A stretch of 52,275 nucleotides of DNA, from positions 1 through 52,275 of the forward strand of contig CALEVZ010000008.1 of the NCBI GenBank assembly GCA_937924755.1, given 5' to 3'. Position numbers and translations under genes: made by a program. The notes below the pieces were generated by a model. That model was given only the letters and a program-made list of their open reading frames with translations. It ran no database searches and was not told where the DNA came from. Position 1 is the stretch's first letter. Each line of letters opens with the position of its first letter. Source of the stretch: an uncultured bacterium (GTDB taxonomy: Bacteria; Acidobacteriota; Thermoanaerobaculia; Thermoanaerobaculales; Thermoanaerobaculaceae). Of this stretch, positions 16,581-24,487 are shown piece by piece.

Positions 16581-17833
16581 GGGGGCGCGACGGCCCGCCC
16601 CCATGCCGCCCCGCCGTCCACCCCTTCCACCTCCACCCACCCCCAGTGGTTGGGCTCGACGTTTCCCGCCGGTACGCGGACCGGCACGTAGGTGTCGGTG
16701 TGCCCCTCCCACCACCCGCCCCGCTCCCCTTCCCATAGCACCTCCACCCGCTGGCCCATGTACCCCGCGAGAAAGGCCCCCTGCGCCGCAGCGGCCGCGG
16801 CGCGCATGGTGGCTACCCTTCTGCGGATGACCTCCGGCGGCAGCTGCCCCGGCAGCGTGGCCGCCACCGTGCCTGGACGGGGGGAGAAGCCGAACACGTG
16901 GGCGCGGGCGAACCCCATGGCGGCGACAAAGGCCAGGCTGTCCTGAAATTCCTCCTCGGTTTCCCCGGGGAAGCCGACGATCACGTCGGTGGTGATGGCC
17001 ACCCCGGGTACGGCGGCGCGCAGCCGGGCGACCGCGGCGGCGAACTGTTCGGGGGTGCACGGGCGGCGCATGCGCCGCAGGGTGGCGGCGCAGCCGCTCT
17101 GCAGGGACAGGTGAACGTGGCGGCAGAGGCGGGGGTGGGACCACATGGCCAGTTCACGCGGTCCGATCGCCCACGGGGAGAGGGAGGAGAGTCTCAGGCG
17201 CCGCAGGGGCAGCTGGGTGAGGATGGCCTCCACCAGACCCGGCAAGTCCACCCCCCCGCTGCGGTAGGAGGAAATCAGCACCCCGGTGAGGATGAGCTCC
17301 TGGGCCCCCCCTTGCAGCAGGCGGGCAACCTCGGCCAGCACCTCCTTCAGGGGGCGGGAACGCGCCGGTCCCCGGGCCCGTGGGACGGTGCAAAAGGAGC
17401 AGCCCACGCTGCAGCCCTCCTGGATCTTGACCGCGGCGCGGGTGCGCCCCGGCCCGGGTGTCGACGCCGGCTGGGCGGTGGAGGGGGCCGACGCGAGCAG
17501 GTGACGTTCCACCGCCTCCACCAGGCGGGCCTTGTTATGGTTGTTCACCACCAGGGCCACGCCGGGGATCCGCTCCATCTCTTTCGGGCTGGTGGTGGCG
17601 TGGCAGCCGGTCACCACCGTGGGCAGCTCTCGGCCGTAGCGCGCCCCCCGTCGGGCCAGCCGGCGCGAGTCGCGCGCCGCCTCCGCGGTCACCGTGCAGG
17701 TGTTTACCACGTGCACGTCGGCGCATGCCAGGTCCGTCACCACCTCGTGCCCAGCGGCGGCGAAGGCCCGCGCCAGCGCCTCGATCTCCGCCTGGTTGAG
17801 CTTGCACCCCACGTGGGACAAAGCCACCCGCAC
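16577..17833 (-). CDS. mtaB: tRNA t6A37 C2-methylthiotransferase
   Basis: Radical-SAM enzyme that adds a methylthio group to t6A at position 37 of ANN-decoding tRNAs. The 418-residue protein has the three family domains: an N-terminal UPF0004 domain with cysteines in SHVGCKLNQAE, NTCTVT and VVTGCHA that hold the auxiliary cluster; a radical SAM core with CSVGCSFCTVP (CxxxCxxC) near residue 143; and a C-terminal TRAM-like domain ending near WGWVEVEG. The GTG start at 17833 is chosen because GGGGAGG lies 8 bases upstream and it gives the standard N-terminus. Its stop overlaps the start of the secreted protein. With elp3 nearby, two anticodon-loop modification enzymes map within 5 kb. Confidence 0.9.
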   Translation of the reverse strand: MRVALSHVGCKLNQAEIEALARAFAAAGHEVVTDLACADVHVVNTCTVTAEAARDSRRLARRGARYGRELPTVVTGCHATTSPKEMERIPGVALVVNNHNKARLVEAVERHLLASAPSTAQPASTPGPGRTRAAVKIQEGCSVGCSFCTVPRARGPARSRPLKEVLAEVARLLQGGAQELILTGVLISSYRSGGVDLPGLVEAILTQLPLRRLRLSSLSPWAIGPRELAMWSHPRLCRHVHLSLQSGCAATLRRMRRPCTPEQFAAAVARLRAAVPGVAITTDVIVGFPGETEEEFQDSLAFVAAMGFARAHVFGFSPRPGTVAATLPGQLPPEVIRRRVATMRAAAAAAQGAFLAGYMGQRVEVLWEGERGGWWEGHTDTYVPVRVPAGNVEPNHWGWVEVEGVDGGAAWGRAVAPP

Positions 17834-17900
17834 CGCTGCTGCCTCCCCGAAGGCAATGCTAGCCCAGGTGGGCAAGCGCTGCCAGGGGCGGGGTGGGGAG

Positions 17901-17906
17901 TACACT
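17901..17906 (+). promoter_or_regulatory. -10-like TACACT before the exported PLP enzyme gene
   Basis: TACACT 25 bases upstream of the ATG at 17932, with GGGAGG at 17920-17925 as ribosome binding site. Confidence 0.4.
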
Positions 17907-17931
17907 GACCCGGCGATTTGGGAGGTGCCCC

Positions 17932-19230
17932 ATGTACACCCGACGCCAGATGTTTACCCTGGCCGCCCCCCCGGCGGCGCTGGCGGCGGCCGCCGCCACC
18001 TTGCGCCCCCGCCGGGCCGCCGCCGCCCTGCATCAGCTGGCCTCGGCCTCCGGCAGCCCAGCGGAGCTGGCCTGCGAGGAAGAGCTGTGGGCCGGGGTGC
18101 AGCGCGCCTTTGCGGTGGACCGCTCCCTGATCAACCTCAACAACGGCGGAGTGAGCCCTTCCCCGGTGGCGGTACAGGAGGCCATGCGCCGCTACCTGGA
18201 GTTCTCCAACCTGGCGCCGGTGCACACTATGTGGCGGGTGCTGGAGCCCCAGCGGGAAACCGTGCGGCAGGAGCTGGCGCGCACCGCCGGCTGCCAGGCC
18301 GAGGAGGTGGCCATCACCCGCAACACCTCCGAAGGGCTGGAGGCGTGCCAGCTGGGAATCCCCCTGCAGCCCGGCGACGAGGTGCTGGCCTGCGACCAGG
18401 AGTACCCCCGCATGATCACCACCTTCCGGCAGCGGGCACGGCGGGAGGGCATCGTGCTGCGGCAGTTTCCCCTGCCCCCCCCCGAGGCCGGCCCGGAGGC
18501 GGCGGTGGCCGCCTTCGGCGCCCAGCTGGGCGAGCGCACCCGGGCGATTTTGGTCTCCCACATGGTGTACCTCACCGGGCGGGTGTTGCCGGTGCGGGAG
18601 ATTGCCGCCCTCGGCCACCGCCGGGGGGTGTGGGTGCTGGTGGATGGGGCCCACGCCTTCGCCCACCTGACCTTTTCCGTGGCCGAGCTGCCCTGCGACG
18701 TCTACGCCGCCAGCCTGCACAAGTGGCTGGCCGCTCCCCACGGCACCGGCCTGCTCTATGTGCGGCGGGAGCGCATCGGCGCCATCTGGCCCCTGATGGC
18801 CGCCCCCGAAGAGATGGACGAGAACATCCGCAAGTTCGAGGAGGTCGGCACCCACCCGGCGGCCAACGCCCTGGCCATCGGCGAGGCGTTGGCCTTCCAC
18901 CACGGCCTGGGGCCCGAGCGCAAGCTGGCGCGCCTGTGCCACCTGCGGGACCGCTGGGCGGGCCGCCTGGCGGGTCATCCCCGCCTGCGCCTGCACACCC
19001 CCCTGGGCCCCGGCGAGGCGGGGGCCATGGCCACCGCGGAGGTGACCGGGGTAGACCCCGGCGCCCTGGCCGAACACCTGTGGGCCCGCCACCGCATCAT
19101 CGTGGCCGCCATCACCCACCCTGCGGTGCAGGGGATCCGGGTGGCCCCCTCGGTGTACACCACGGTGGGGGAGATCGACCGCTTTGCGGCCGCCCTCGCG
19201 GAGGTGGCCGAGAAAGGACTTCCCGCATGA
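17932..19230 (+). CDS. Tat-exported class V aminotransferase fold PLP enzyme (isopenicillin-N epimerase-like)
   Basis: A 432-residue fold-type I PLP enzyme related to isopenicillin-N epimerase and cysteine desulfurases. The internal-aldimine lysine is K264 in LHKWLAAPHGTGLLYV. HMVYLTGRVLPV and VLVDGAHAFAH give the other cofactor contacts (the aspartate pairs with the pyridine nitrogen). The N-terminus is a twin-arginine signal: TRRQMFTL followed by an alanine-rich hydrophobic stretch, so the enzyme folds with PLP in the cytoplasm and is exported. The ATG at 17932 has GGGAGG six bases upstream. It overlaps the next gene, an exported RidA, by ATGA. The reaction (epimerisation, lyase or desulfurase) cannot be decided from sequence. 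Confidence 0.85.
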   Translation: MYTRRQMFTLAAPPAALAAAAATLRPRRAAAALHQLASASGSPAELACEEELWAGVQRAFAVDRSLINLNNGGVSPSPVAVQEAMRRYLEFSNLAPVHTMWRVLEPQRETVRQELARTAGCQAEEVAITRNTSEGLEACQLGIPLQPGDEVLACDQEYPRMITTFRQRARREGIVLRQFPLPPPEAGPEAAVAAFGAQLGERTRAILVSHMVYLTGRVLPVREIAALGHRRGVWVLVDGAHAFAHLTFSVAELPCDVYAASLHKWLAAPHGTGLLYVRRERIGAIWPLMAAPEEMDENIRKFEEVGTHPAANALAIGEALAFHHGLGPERKLARLCHLRDRWAGRLAGHPRLRLHTPLGPGEAGAMATAEVTGVDPGALAEHLWARHRIIVAAITHPAVQGIRVAPSVYTTVGEIDRFAAALAEVAEKGLPA

Positions 19231-19670
19231 AACGAGCACTGGTGTGCCTGTGTTTGGTCGCCCTGGCCGCCTGCCGGGGCGGCGGGGAGGAGCGCCGGGT
19301 GATCACCTCCACCGCCGCTCCCGCTCCCATCGGCCCCTACTCCCAGGCGGTGCTGGCGGGGGGCACCCTGTACCTCTCGGGCCAGCTGGGGATCGACCCG
19401 GCCACGGGGGAGCTGGTGCCGGGGGGCATCGAGCGGGAGACCCGCAGGGCCCTGGAGAACTGCCGGGCCATCTTGCGCGAGGCGGGGTTCGACCTCGCCG
19501 ACGTGGTGCAGGTGCAGGCTTTGCTCGAGGACATGGACGACTTTGCGGCCTTCAACCGGGTCTACGCCGAGTTCTTCCCCCGCCACCCCCCCGCCCGGGC
19601 CACCTTCGAGGTGGGGGACCTGCCCCGCAACGCTCGGGTGGAGATCGTCATGACCGCCGTCAGGCGGTAG
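19227..19670 (+). CDS. RidA family protein with lipoprotein signal
   Basis: RidA-type enamine/imine deaminase fold, 147 residues. The family normally works in the cytoplasm, hydrolysing reactive enamines released by PLP enzymes. Here residues 1-16 are a lipoprotein signal with the lipobox LVALAAC, so the mature protein should be anchored by its cysteine. The RidA core is complete: PAPIGPYSQAVLAGGTLYLSGQLGIDP, TRRALENCRAILREAGF, RATFEVGDLPRNARVEIVM, including the arginine before the last strand. Its start overlaps the stop of the Tat-exported PLP enzyme (ATGA), so the two are made together and both leave the cytoplasm. The 3' end overlaps the convergent methyltransferase gene by 11 bases. Confidence 0.88.
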   Translation: MKRALVCLCLVALAACRGGGEERRVITSTAAPAPIGPYSQAVLAGGTLYLSGQLGIDPATGELVPGGIERETRRALENCRAILREAGFDLADVVQVQALLEDMDDFAAFNRVYAEFFPRHPPARATFEVGDLPRNARVEIVMTAVRR

Positions 19671-20415
19671 CTCGAAAAATCAGATAGCGGTTGAGTTGGC
19701 CACCGGCGCCGTCGGCCAGGTAGTCGTCTGCCAGCGGCGGCAGGACAGCGCGCCATTCGGCCAACTCACCTTCGCTCATCGCATGGCAGTAGCGCAGGGC
19801 GGCGGGGTCGTGGCCGAAGGTTAGGAGGAGGTCCCCCTGTTCCAGTTGGGCCAGATCCAGGGGGCGGCGCAGGCGACGGTTGAACTCTTTCCAGGGGACC
19901 ACCTTGCCCGCAAAGCGCGGCTCGGCGGCAAAGCGCCAGAGGGTGAGGGCCAGTACGCCCCCAGGCGCCAGGCGGGCCGCCGCCGCGGCCAGCACCCGAC
20001 GGCGGACGTGGGCCCCGGGGAGGTGGTGCAAGACCCCCAGCAGCGCCACCAGCTGAAAGGGCCCGGCGGGCAGGGCTGGCCCCCGCAGTGCCGTGAGCTC
20101 CCGCCGCTGGAGCTGCACCGCCGGCAGGGAAGCCAGGCGGCGGCGCGCCAGGCGCACCATGTTGGGGCTCCCATCCACCCCCACGTAGGCCACCGGCCAG
20201 GGAAGGGCGGCGGCCAGGAAGGTGGCAAGGCGACCGTGGCCGCACCCCACGTCCAGCACCCGCAGGGGCTGCCCCGCCGCCGGGGGAGGGAGGTGATCCA
20301 CAAACCTCTGCCACCCCGGCCAGGGGGAGGACCGGGTGGCGGCGAACGCCTCGCCGTGACGTCGGTAGAAGCAGCGGTTGAGGGCGGCCAGGCGGCGGCA
20401 GGTGGCGTCATCCAT
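19660..20415 (-). CDS. Trm9/ALKBH8-like SAM-dependent methyltransferase
   Basis: A 251-residue class I methyltransferase. The SAM-binding motif LDVGCGHGR lies at residues 54-62, VGVDGSPNMV is motif II and LLGVLHHLP motif IV. Several features recall eukaryotic Trm9, which methylates the 5-carboxymethyl group on tRNA wobble uridine: the N-terminal FAATRSSPWPGWQRF corresponds to the F..TR..PWP signature, and the C-terminal RYCHAMSEGELAEW corresponds to the RYYH..REGEL signature of that family. The gene is head to head with elp3, which makes the carboxymethyl group. Only 16 bases separate the starts. Assignment to Trm9 function is inference; a generic methyltransferase is the alternative. Confidence 0.75.
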   Translation of the reverse strand: MDDATCRRLAALNRCFYRRHGEAFAATRSSPWPGWQRFVDHLPPPAAGQPLRVLDVGCGHGRLATFLAAALPWPVAYVGVDGSPNMVRLARRRLASLPAVQLQRRELTALRGPALPAGPFQLVALLGVLHHLPGAHVRRRVLAAAAARLAPGGVLALTLWRFAAEPRFAGKVVPWKEFNRRLRRPLDLAQLEQGDLLLTFGHDPAALRYCHAMSEGELAEWRAVLPPLADDYLADGAGGQLNRYLIFRATA

Positions 20416-20419
20416 GGGA

Positions 20420-20426
20420 TACCCTA
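20420..20426. promoter_or_regulatory. overlapping divergent -10-like elements between Trm9-like gene and elp3
   Basis: TACCCTA. Plus strand: TACCCT, then 6 bases, then the GTG of elp3 at 20432. Minus strand: TAGGGT, then 5 bases, then the ATG of the methyltransferase at 20415. Both would give leaderless mRNAs and compete for the same DNA. Confidence 0.3.
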
Positions 20427-20431
20427 GCCCC

Positions 20432-22123
20432 GTGGAAAAGAAAGCCTACCACTTCGACCCGGTCGTCCACGAGGCCCAGCTGGTGCCGCTGCTGGGAGCC
20501 TTGGCGACGGTGGAGCTGGACAATCCCCAGTTGGTGGCCCGTCTGCGCCGGCGGTACCCCCGCGCGGAGGGAGGCTTTTTCACCTCCAGCCAGCTCCTCG
20601 CTGCCTACCGACAGCTGGCTCCCCGTCACGGTTGGCGCCGGCCCCCCGAAGAAATGGCTCGCCTGCTGCGCGCCCGCCCGGTGCGCAGCGGCAGCGGGGT
20701 GGCGGTGGTGGCGGTGCTCACCCGCCCCCACCCCTGCCCCGGTCAATGCTGCTTCTGCCCACGTCCCGACGCAATGCCCACCAGTTATCTCCCTGAGGAG
20801 CCCGGGGCGCAGCGGGCGGTGCAGCAGGGGTTTGACCCCGCCCGGCAGGTGGCGGTGCGCCTGGCGGCCCTGGCGGCCAACGGCCATTCGCTGGACAAGG
20901 TGGAGCTGTCCATCCTGGGCGGTAGCTGGGACACCTACCCGCCGGGCTATCGGCGCTGGTTCGTGAGCCGATGCCTGGAGGCCCTCAACGGGTGGAACGG
21001 CAGCGTACCATTTTGCCCCGCCCCGCCCCAGGCCGACGGGGAAGCGAGCTGGGATGAGGTGGAGGCGGCGCGCCGGGCCAACGCCCAAGCCCCCTGCCGC
21101 TGCGTCGGGTTGACCGTGGAGACCCGCCCCGACCTGGTCACTGCCGAAGGCCTGGAGCCCCTGCGCCGGCTGGGGGTGACCCGGGTACAGCTGGGGTATC
21201 AGAGTCTGGACGACACTATCCTGGCCCGCAGCGGGCGGGGTCATACGACAGCGGCCAGCCGTCGCGCCACGGAACTGCTGCGCCGCGCCGGCTTCAAGAT
21301 CCTGGCCCATTGGATGCCCAACCTGCCCGGCGCCACCCTCAGGAGCGACCGGGCCGACTTTACCCGGCTGTTTTCCGACCCCGCCTTGCGCCCCGACGAA
21401 CTCAAGATCTACCCCTGTGTGCTACTGCCCGGCACCCCTCTGGAGGAGGAATGGCGGCAGGGTCGATGGCAACCGTACTCGGAAAAGGAGCTGCTTCACC
21501 TGCTGGCCGACTGCCTGGCGGCGGTGCCGCCCTACTGCCGGGTGGCCCGGGTGGTGCGGGACGTGCCCGCCCCGGCGGTGCTGGCCGGTAACCGGCGCTC
21601 CAACCTGCGCCAGGAAGTGGAACAACTCCTCGCCCGGCAGGGCCGGCCGCTTGCGGACATCCGCGCCCGCGAGCTGCGCCAGCGCCCCGTGGAGCCGGGG
21701 GAGGTGACCTTGCAGATCTACCCCTACGCCTCGTCGGCAGGGGAGGAAGAGTTCGTGCAGGCGCTCACCCCCCAGGGTCACCTGGTGGGGTTTGCCCGCC
21801 TCACCCTGCCCCGGGGGCCGGCCCCCCTGGCCGAGCTTGCGGGTGCGGCGCTACTGCGGGAGGTGCACGTGTACGGGGCGGTTGCCACCTTGAGGCGGCG
21901 GGACGGCACCGCCCAGCACCGTGGGGTGGGCCGCCGCCTGGTGGGGCGGGCGGCGGAGCTGGCCCGCCAGGGAGGCTTTGAGCGCCTGGCGGTGATTTCC
22001 GCCCCCGGAACGACCGAGTATTATCACAAGCTGGGCTTTGTGGACGGCGCGCTGTACCAGCACCTGGAGCTTGCCCCCGCGTGCGGCCGTTGCCCGGGAG
22101 GTCACCGTGATTCGCAAGGTTAA
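20432..22123 (+). CDS. elp3: Elp3-like tRNA wobble-uridine radical SAM acetyltransferase
   Basis: Bacterial/archaeal-type Elp3, 563 residues, which makes 5-carboxymethyl-uridine at tRNA position 34 from acetyl-CoA and SAM. The radical SAM cluster cysteines are C102, C106 and C109 in CPGQCCFCPRP. The core continues with VELSILGGSWDTYP, GLTVETRPDLV, RVQLGYQSLDD and HWMPNLPGAT. The C-terminal GNAT domain has REVHVYGAV, QHRGVGRRLVGRAAELAR and ISAPGTTEYYHKLGF. The GTG at 20432 is chosen: it gives the usual short N-terminus (EKKAYHFDPVVHE) and sits 6 bases after TACCCT. An ATG at 20414 overlapping the methyltransferase start is the alternative. The gene is followed by an overlapping cupin gene. Confidence 0.9.
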   Translation: MEKKAYHFDPVVHEAQLVPLLGALATVELDNPQLVARLRRRYPRAEGGFFTSSQLLAAYRQLAPRHGWRRPPEEMARLLRARPVRSGSGVAVVAVLTRPHPCPGQCCFCPRPDAMPTSYLPEEPGAQRAVQQGFDPARQVAVRLAALAANGHSLDKVELSILGGSWDTYPPGYRRWFVSRCLEALNGWNGSVPFCPAPPQADGEASWDEVEAARRANAQAPCRCVGLTVETRPDLVTAEGLEPLRRLGVTRVQLGYQSLDDTILARSGRGHTTAASRRATELLRRAGFKILAHWMPNLPGATLRSDRADFTRLFSDPALRPDELKIYPCVLLPGTPLEEEWRQGRWQPYSEKELLHLLADCLAAVPPYCRVARVVRDVPAPAVLAGNRRSNLRQEVEQLLARQGRPLADIRARELRQRPVEPGEVTLQIYPYASSAGEEEFVQALTPQGHLVGFARLTLPRGPAPLAELAGAALLREVHVYGAVATLRRRDGTAQHRGVGRRLVGRAAELARQGGFERLAVISAPGTTEYYHKLGFVDGALYQHLELAPACGRCPGGHRDSQG

Positions 22124-22469
22124 CCTTGCCGAAAAGTTCTCTCACATCCAAGAGCCCTGGCGTCCCCGTATCATCGCCGCCTTGAACGGCCAGGAGGTGA
22201 AGTTGGTCAGGCTGTCGGGCCAGTTCGTTTGGCACAAGCACCCGGAGGAGGACGAGCTGTTCCTGTGCCTTTCCGGCCGCTTCCGGGTGGAGCTGCGGGA
22301 CGACGTGATCGAGCTGGAGCCGGGGGAGTTGGTGGTGGTGCCCCGCAATACCGAGCACCGCACCGCCGCCGACGAGGAGGCGGAGGTGCTGGTCTTCGAG
22401 CCCGCCGGCACCCGCAACACCGGCAACGTCATGCACCCCGCCTTCACCGCCCCACCCGAGTGGCTCTGA
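22107..22469 (+). CDS. cupin domain protein
   Basis: A 120-residue single-domain cupin. Metal-binding motif 1 reads WHKHPEEDELFLCLSGRF, and motif 2 is EPGELVVVPRNTEHRT; together they supply the His/Glu ligands for a divalent metal. Such small cupins act as mannose-6-phosphate isomerase-like enzymes, dioxygenases or sensors, and the substrate cannot be predicted. The GTG start at 22107 has CGGGAGG five bases upstream and lies inside the end of elp3 (17-base overlap). The start of the next gene follows 11 bases after its stop, so elp3, cupin and the D-amino acid PLP enzyme probably share a transcript. Whether the cupin relates to tRNA modification is unknown. Confidence 0.8.
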   Translation: MIRKVNLAEKFSHIQEPWRPRIIAALNGQEVKLVRLSGQFVWHKHPEEDELFLCLSGRFRVELRDDVIELEPGELVVVPRNTEHRTAADEEAEVLVFEPAGTRNTGNVMHPAFTAPPEWL

Positions 22470-22480
22470 CCGACCCGGGC

Positions 22481-23623
22481 ATGGCCGCCCCGCCCCTTTC
22501 CCTCGAGCACCTGCCAACCCCGACGGGCCTGGTGGACCTCCCGCGCCTGCAGGCCAACTGCCTCCGCATGGCCGAGCGCGCCGATCGCCTGGGGGTGCGC
22601 CTGCGCCCCCACGTGAAGACCCACAAAACCGCCGAGGTGGCCCGGCTCCAGCTGGCCGGCCGGGCGACGTCCATTACCGTGTCCACGTTGGCCGAGGCGC
22701 GATTTTTCGCCGAGCGGGGCTTTGCCGACGTCCTCTACGCGGTGCCCATCACGCCCCAGCGCCTCCCCGCCGCCCTGGAGCTGGCCCGTCGGCTTGAGCG
22801 CTTCACCCTCACCCTGGACCACCCCCGGGTGGCGGCCGCCGCGGCAGAGGCCGCCGCCTCGGCTGACCTGCGCCTGGGGGTGATGTTGGAGGTGGACTGC
22901 GGCGCCCACCGCTGCGGGGTGGACCCGGCGTCGCCGGAGGCGGTGGCCCTGGCGGCGCAGGTGGCCGCCAGCCCGCGCCTCGAGCTGCGGGGGCTGCTCA
23001 CCCACGCCGGCCACGCCTACGCCTGCCCTAGCCTCGCGGAGGTGGCGGCGGTGGCGGGGCAGGAGCGGGAGGTGACGGTGACCCTTGCCCGGGCGCTGCG
23101 CCAGGCCGGGGTGGGGGTTGGCGAGGTGAGCGTCGGCTCCACCCCCACCATCTGCGCGGTGGACCATCTCACCGGGGTAGACGAGGTGCGGCCGGGGAAC
23201 TACGTCTTTTTCGATGCCTTCCAGGCTGCCATGGGCTCCTGCGGGTTGGAAGAATGCGCCTTCACCGTGCTGACCACCGTGGTGGGGTGCTACCCCGAAC
23301 GCCGCACCCTCGTCGTCGACGCTGGCGCCCTGGCCCTCTCCAAGGATGCGGGACCGACTCACCTCGATCCCCACTGCGGCTTCGGGGTGGTGTGCGGAGC
23401 GGCGGACTGCTCCCCGCTGCCCGGGCTGCATTTGGCCTCCCTTACCCAGGAGCACGGCACGGTGCGGGCTCGCACCCCGCAGGTGGCCGCGGCCTTTCCT
23501 CCCGGCGCGCGTCTGCGCATCATTCCCAACCACTCCTGCCTGGCTGCCGCCTGCTTCGACGTCTACCACGTCGTGGATGGAGACCGAGTGCTGGACCTCT
23601 GGCGTCCCTGCCGGGGGTGGTGA
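22481..23623 (+). CDS. D-threonine aldolase / D-serine dehydratase-like PLP enzyme
   Basis: Fold-type III PLP enzyme, 380 residues. It has an alanine-racemase-like barrel at the N-terminus, where LRPHVKTHKTAEVARLQL carries the PLP lysine, followed by TVSTLAEARFFAERGFADVLYAVP. The GLLTHAGHAY and VGSTPT segments bind phosphate. The C-terminal beta domain ends with NHSCLAAACFDVYHVVDG, containing the His and Cys zinc ligands of eukaryotic-type D-serine dehydratase and D-threonine aldolase. It should therefore degrade a D-hydroxy amino acid. ATG at 22481 is chosen; an in-frame GTG at 22460 overlaps the cupin stop and is possible. It lies last in the elp3-cupin group, before two hairpins. Confidence 0.85.
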   Translation: MAAPPLSLEHLPTPTGLVDLPRLQANCLRMAERADRLGVRLRPHVKTHKTAEVARLQLAGRATSITVSTLAEARFFAERGFADVLYAVPITPQRLPAALELARRLERFTLTLDHPRVAAAAAEAAASADLRLGVMLEVDCGAHRCGVDPASPEAVALAAQVAASPRLELRGLLTHAGHAYACPSLAEVAAVAGQEREVTVTLARALRQAGVGVGEVSVGSTPTICAVDHLTGVDEVRPGNYVFFDAFQAAMGSCGLEECAFTVLTTVVGCYPERRTLVVDAGALALSKDAGPTHLDPHCGFGVVCGAADCSPLPGLHLASLTQEHGTVRARTPQVAAAFPPGARLRIIPNHSCLAAACFDVYHVVDGDRVLDLWRPCRGW

Positions 23624-23634
23624 GAACCTTGTGC

Positions 23635-23686
23635 CCCCACCGACGTAAGAGGTGGGGAAGCAACCGTTGCGCCCCTCAGCGGGGCG
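23635..23686 (+). promoter_or_regulatory. two tandem hairpins in the leader of the LolA-like gene
   Basis: First hairpin 23635-23657: CCCCACC / GGTGGGG with a 9-base loop. Second 23670-23686: CGCCCC / GGGGCG with a 5-base loop. They lie between the stop of the PLP enzyme and the AGGGAGGAG ribosome binding site of the next gene. No T-run follows, so they could be an attenuator, an mRNA processing site or a weak terminator. Confidence 0.4.
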
Positions 23687-23703
23687 AGCATAGGGAGGAG
23701 CGA

Positions 23704-24462
23704 ATGAGATTTCGAGCCGTGACGATAGTCGTCGCTGTGGGTGCGGCGTTGTGGGCTGGCGCTGCGCCGGCGCAAAGCCTCGACGAGATCCTGGCCAAGA
23801 ACTACCAGGCGCGGGGCGGTCTGGAGCGCATCACCTCGGTTTCCTCGGCGCGCATCACCGGCACCATGAGCATGGGTGGCGGGATGGAGGCGCCCTTCGT
23901 CTGGCAGTGGAAGCGCCCCAATAAGTTGCGCCTGGAGTTCACCTTGCAGGGGATGACCGGGGTGCAGGCCTACGACGGCCAGACGGGGTGGATGGTCATG
24001 CCCTTCATGGGCAGCAGCGATCCGGAGAAGATGCCCGAGGATCAGCTCGCCGACATCCGCGAGCAGGCCGACTTCGACGGCGACCTGGTGAACTGGAAGG
24101 AAAAGGGTCACCAGGTGGAGCTGGTGGGCAAGGAAAAAGTCGAAGGCACCGATGCGTACAAACTCAAAGTAACCAAGAAGAACGGCGACGTGTCCTACGT
24201 CTTTTTGGACGCCGAGTACTTCCTGGAAATCCGGGGAGAGGGTAAGCGCACCCTGCGTGGCCAAGAGGTGGAGTACGAATCCTCGGTGGGCGACTACAAG
24301 GAGGTCGGCGGACTTCTGATCCCCCACGCCATGTCTACCAAGGCCAAGGGGATGCCGGGGGGACAGACGCTGACCTTCTCCAGGGTGGAGCTCGACGTGC
24401 CGCTGGAGGACTCTCTCTTCGCCATGCCGGCGGCCAGCAAGGGCGCCGCCCCCTCCCGCTGA
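23704..24462 (+). CDS. LolA-like outer-membrane lipoprotein-sorting family protein
   Basis: Periplasmic protein of 252 residues with a signal peptide (cleaved after AAPAQ, near residue 22). The mature part has the LolA/LppX-type beta half-barrel pattern: LAKNYQARGGLERITSVSSARITG, then alternating strands (WQWKRPNKLRLEF, VQAYDGQTGWMVMPF), KLKVTKKNGDVSYVFLDAEYF and SSVGDYKEVGGLLIPHAM. Acidobacterial members of this family are often unrelated to true LolA function and may bind lipids or polymers. ATG start with AGGGAGGAG upstream. It is followed 25 bases later by a large secreted Asp-box protein, which suggests a shared export-related task. Confidence 0.8.
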   Translation: MRFRAVTIVVAVGAALWAGAAPAQSLDEILAKNYQARGGLERITSVSSARITGTMSMGGGMEAPFVWQWKRPNKLRLEFTLQGMTGVQAYDGQTGWMVMPFMGSSDPEKMPEDQLADIREQADFDGDLVNWKEKGHQVELVGKEKVEGTDAYKLKVTKKNGDVSYVFLDAEYFLEIRGEGKRTLRGQEVEYESSVGDYKEVGGLLIPHAMSTKAKGMPGGQTLTFSRVELDVPLEDSLFAMPAASKGAAPSR

Positions 24463-24487
24463 GCGGCGGCGGGCCGGGAGGAATTCC

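Noticed and set aside
16581-17144. An apparent 425-residue protein extending the secreted protein gene upstream
   Set aside because: The added part lies inside mtaB on the same strand, in a low-complexity, arginine- and glycine-rich frame with no domain.
18000-19600. Long open frames opposite the PLP enzyme gene
   Set aside because: Typical antisense shadows of GC-rich coding DNA; histidine-, glycine- and glutamine-rich without domains.
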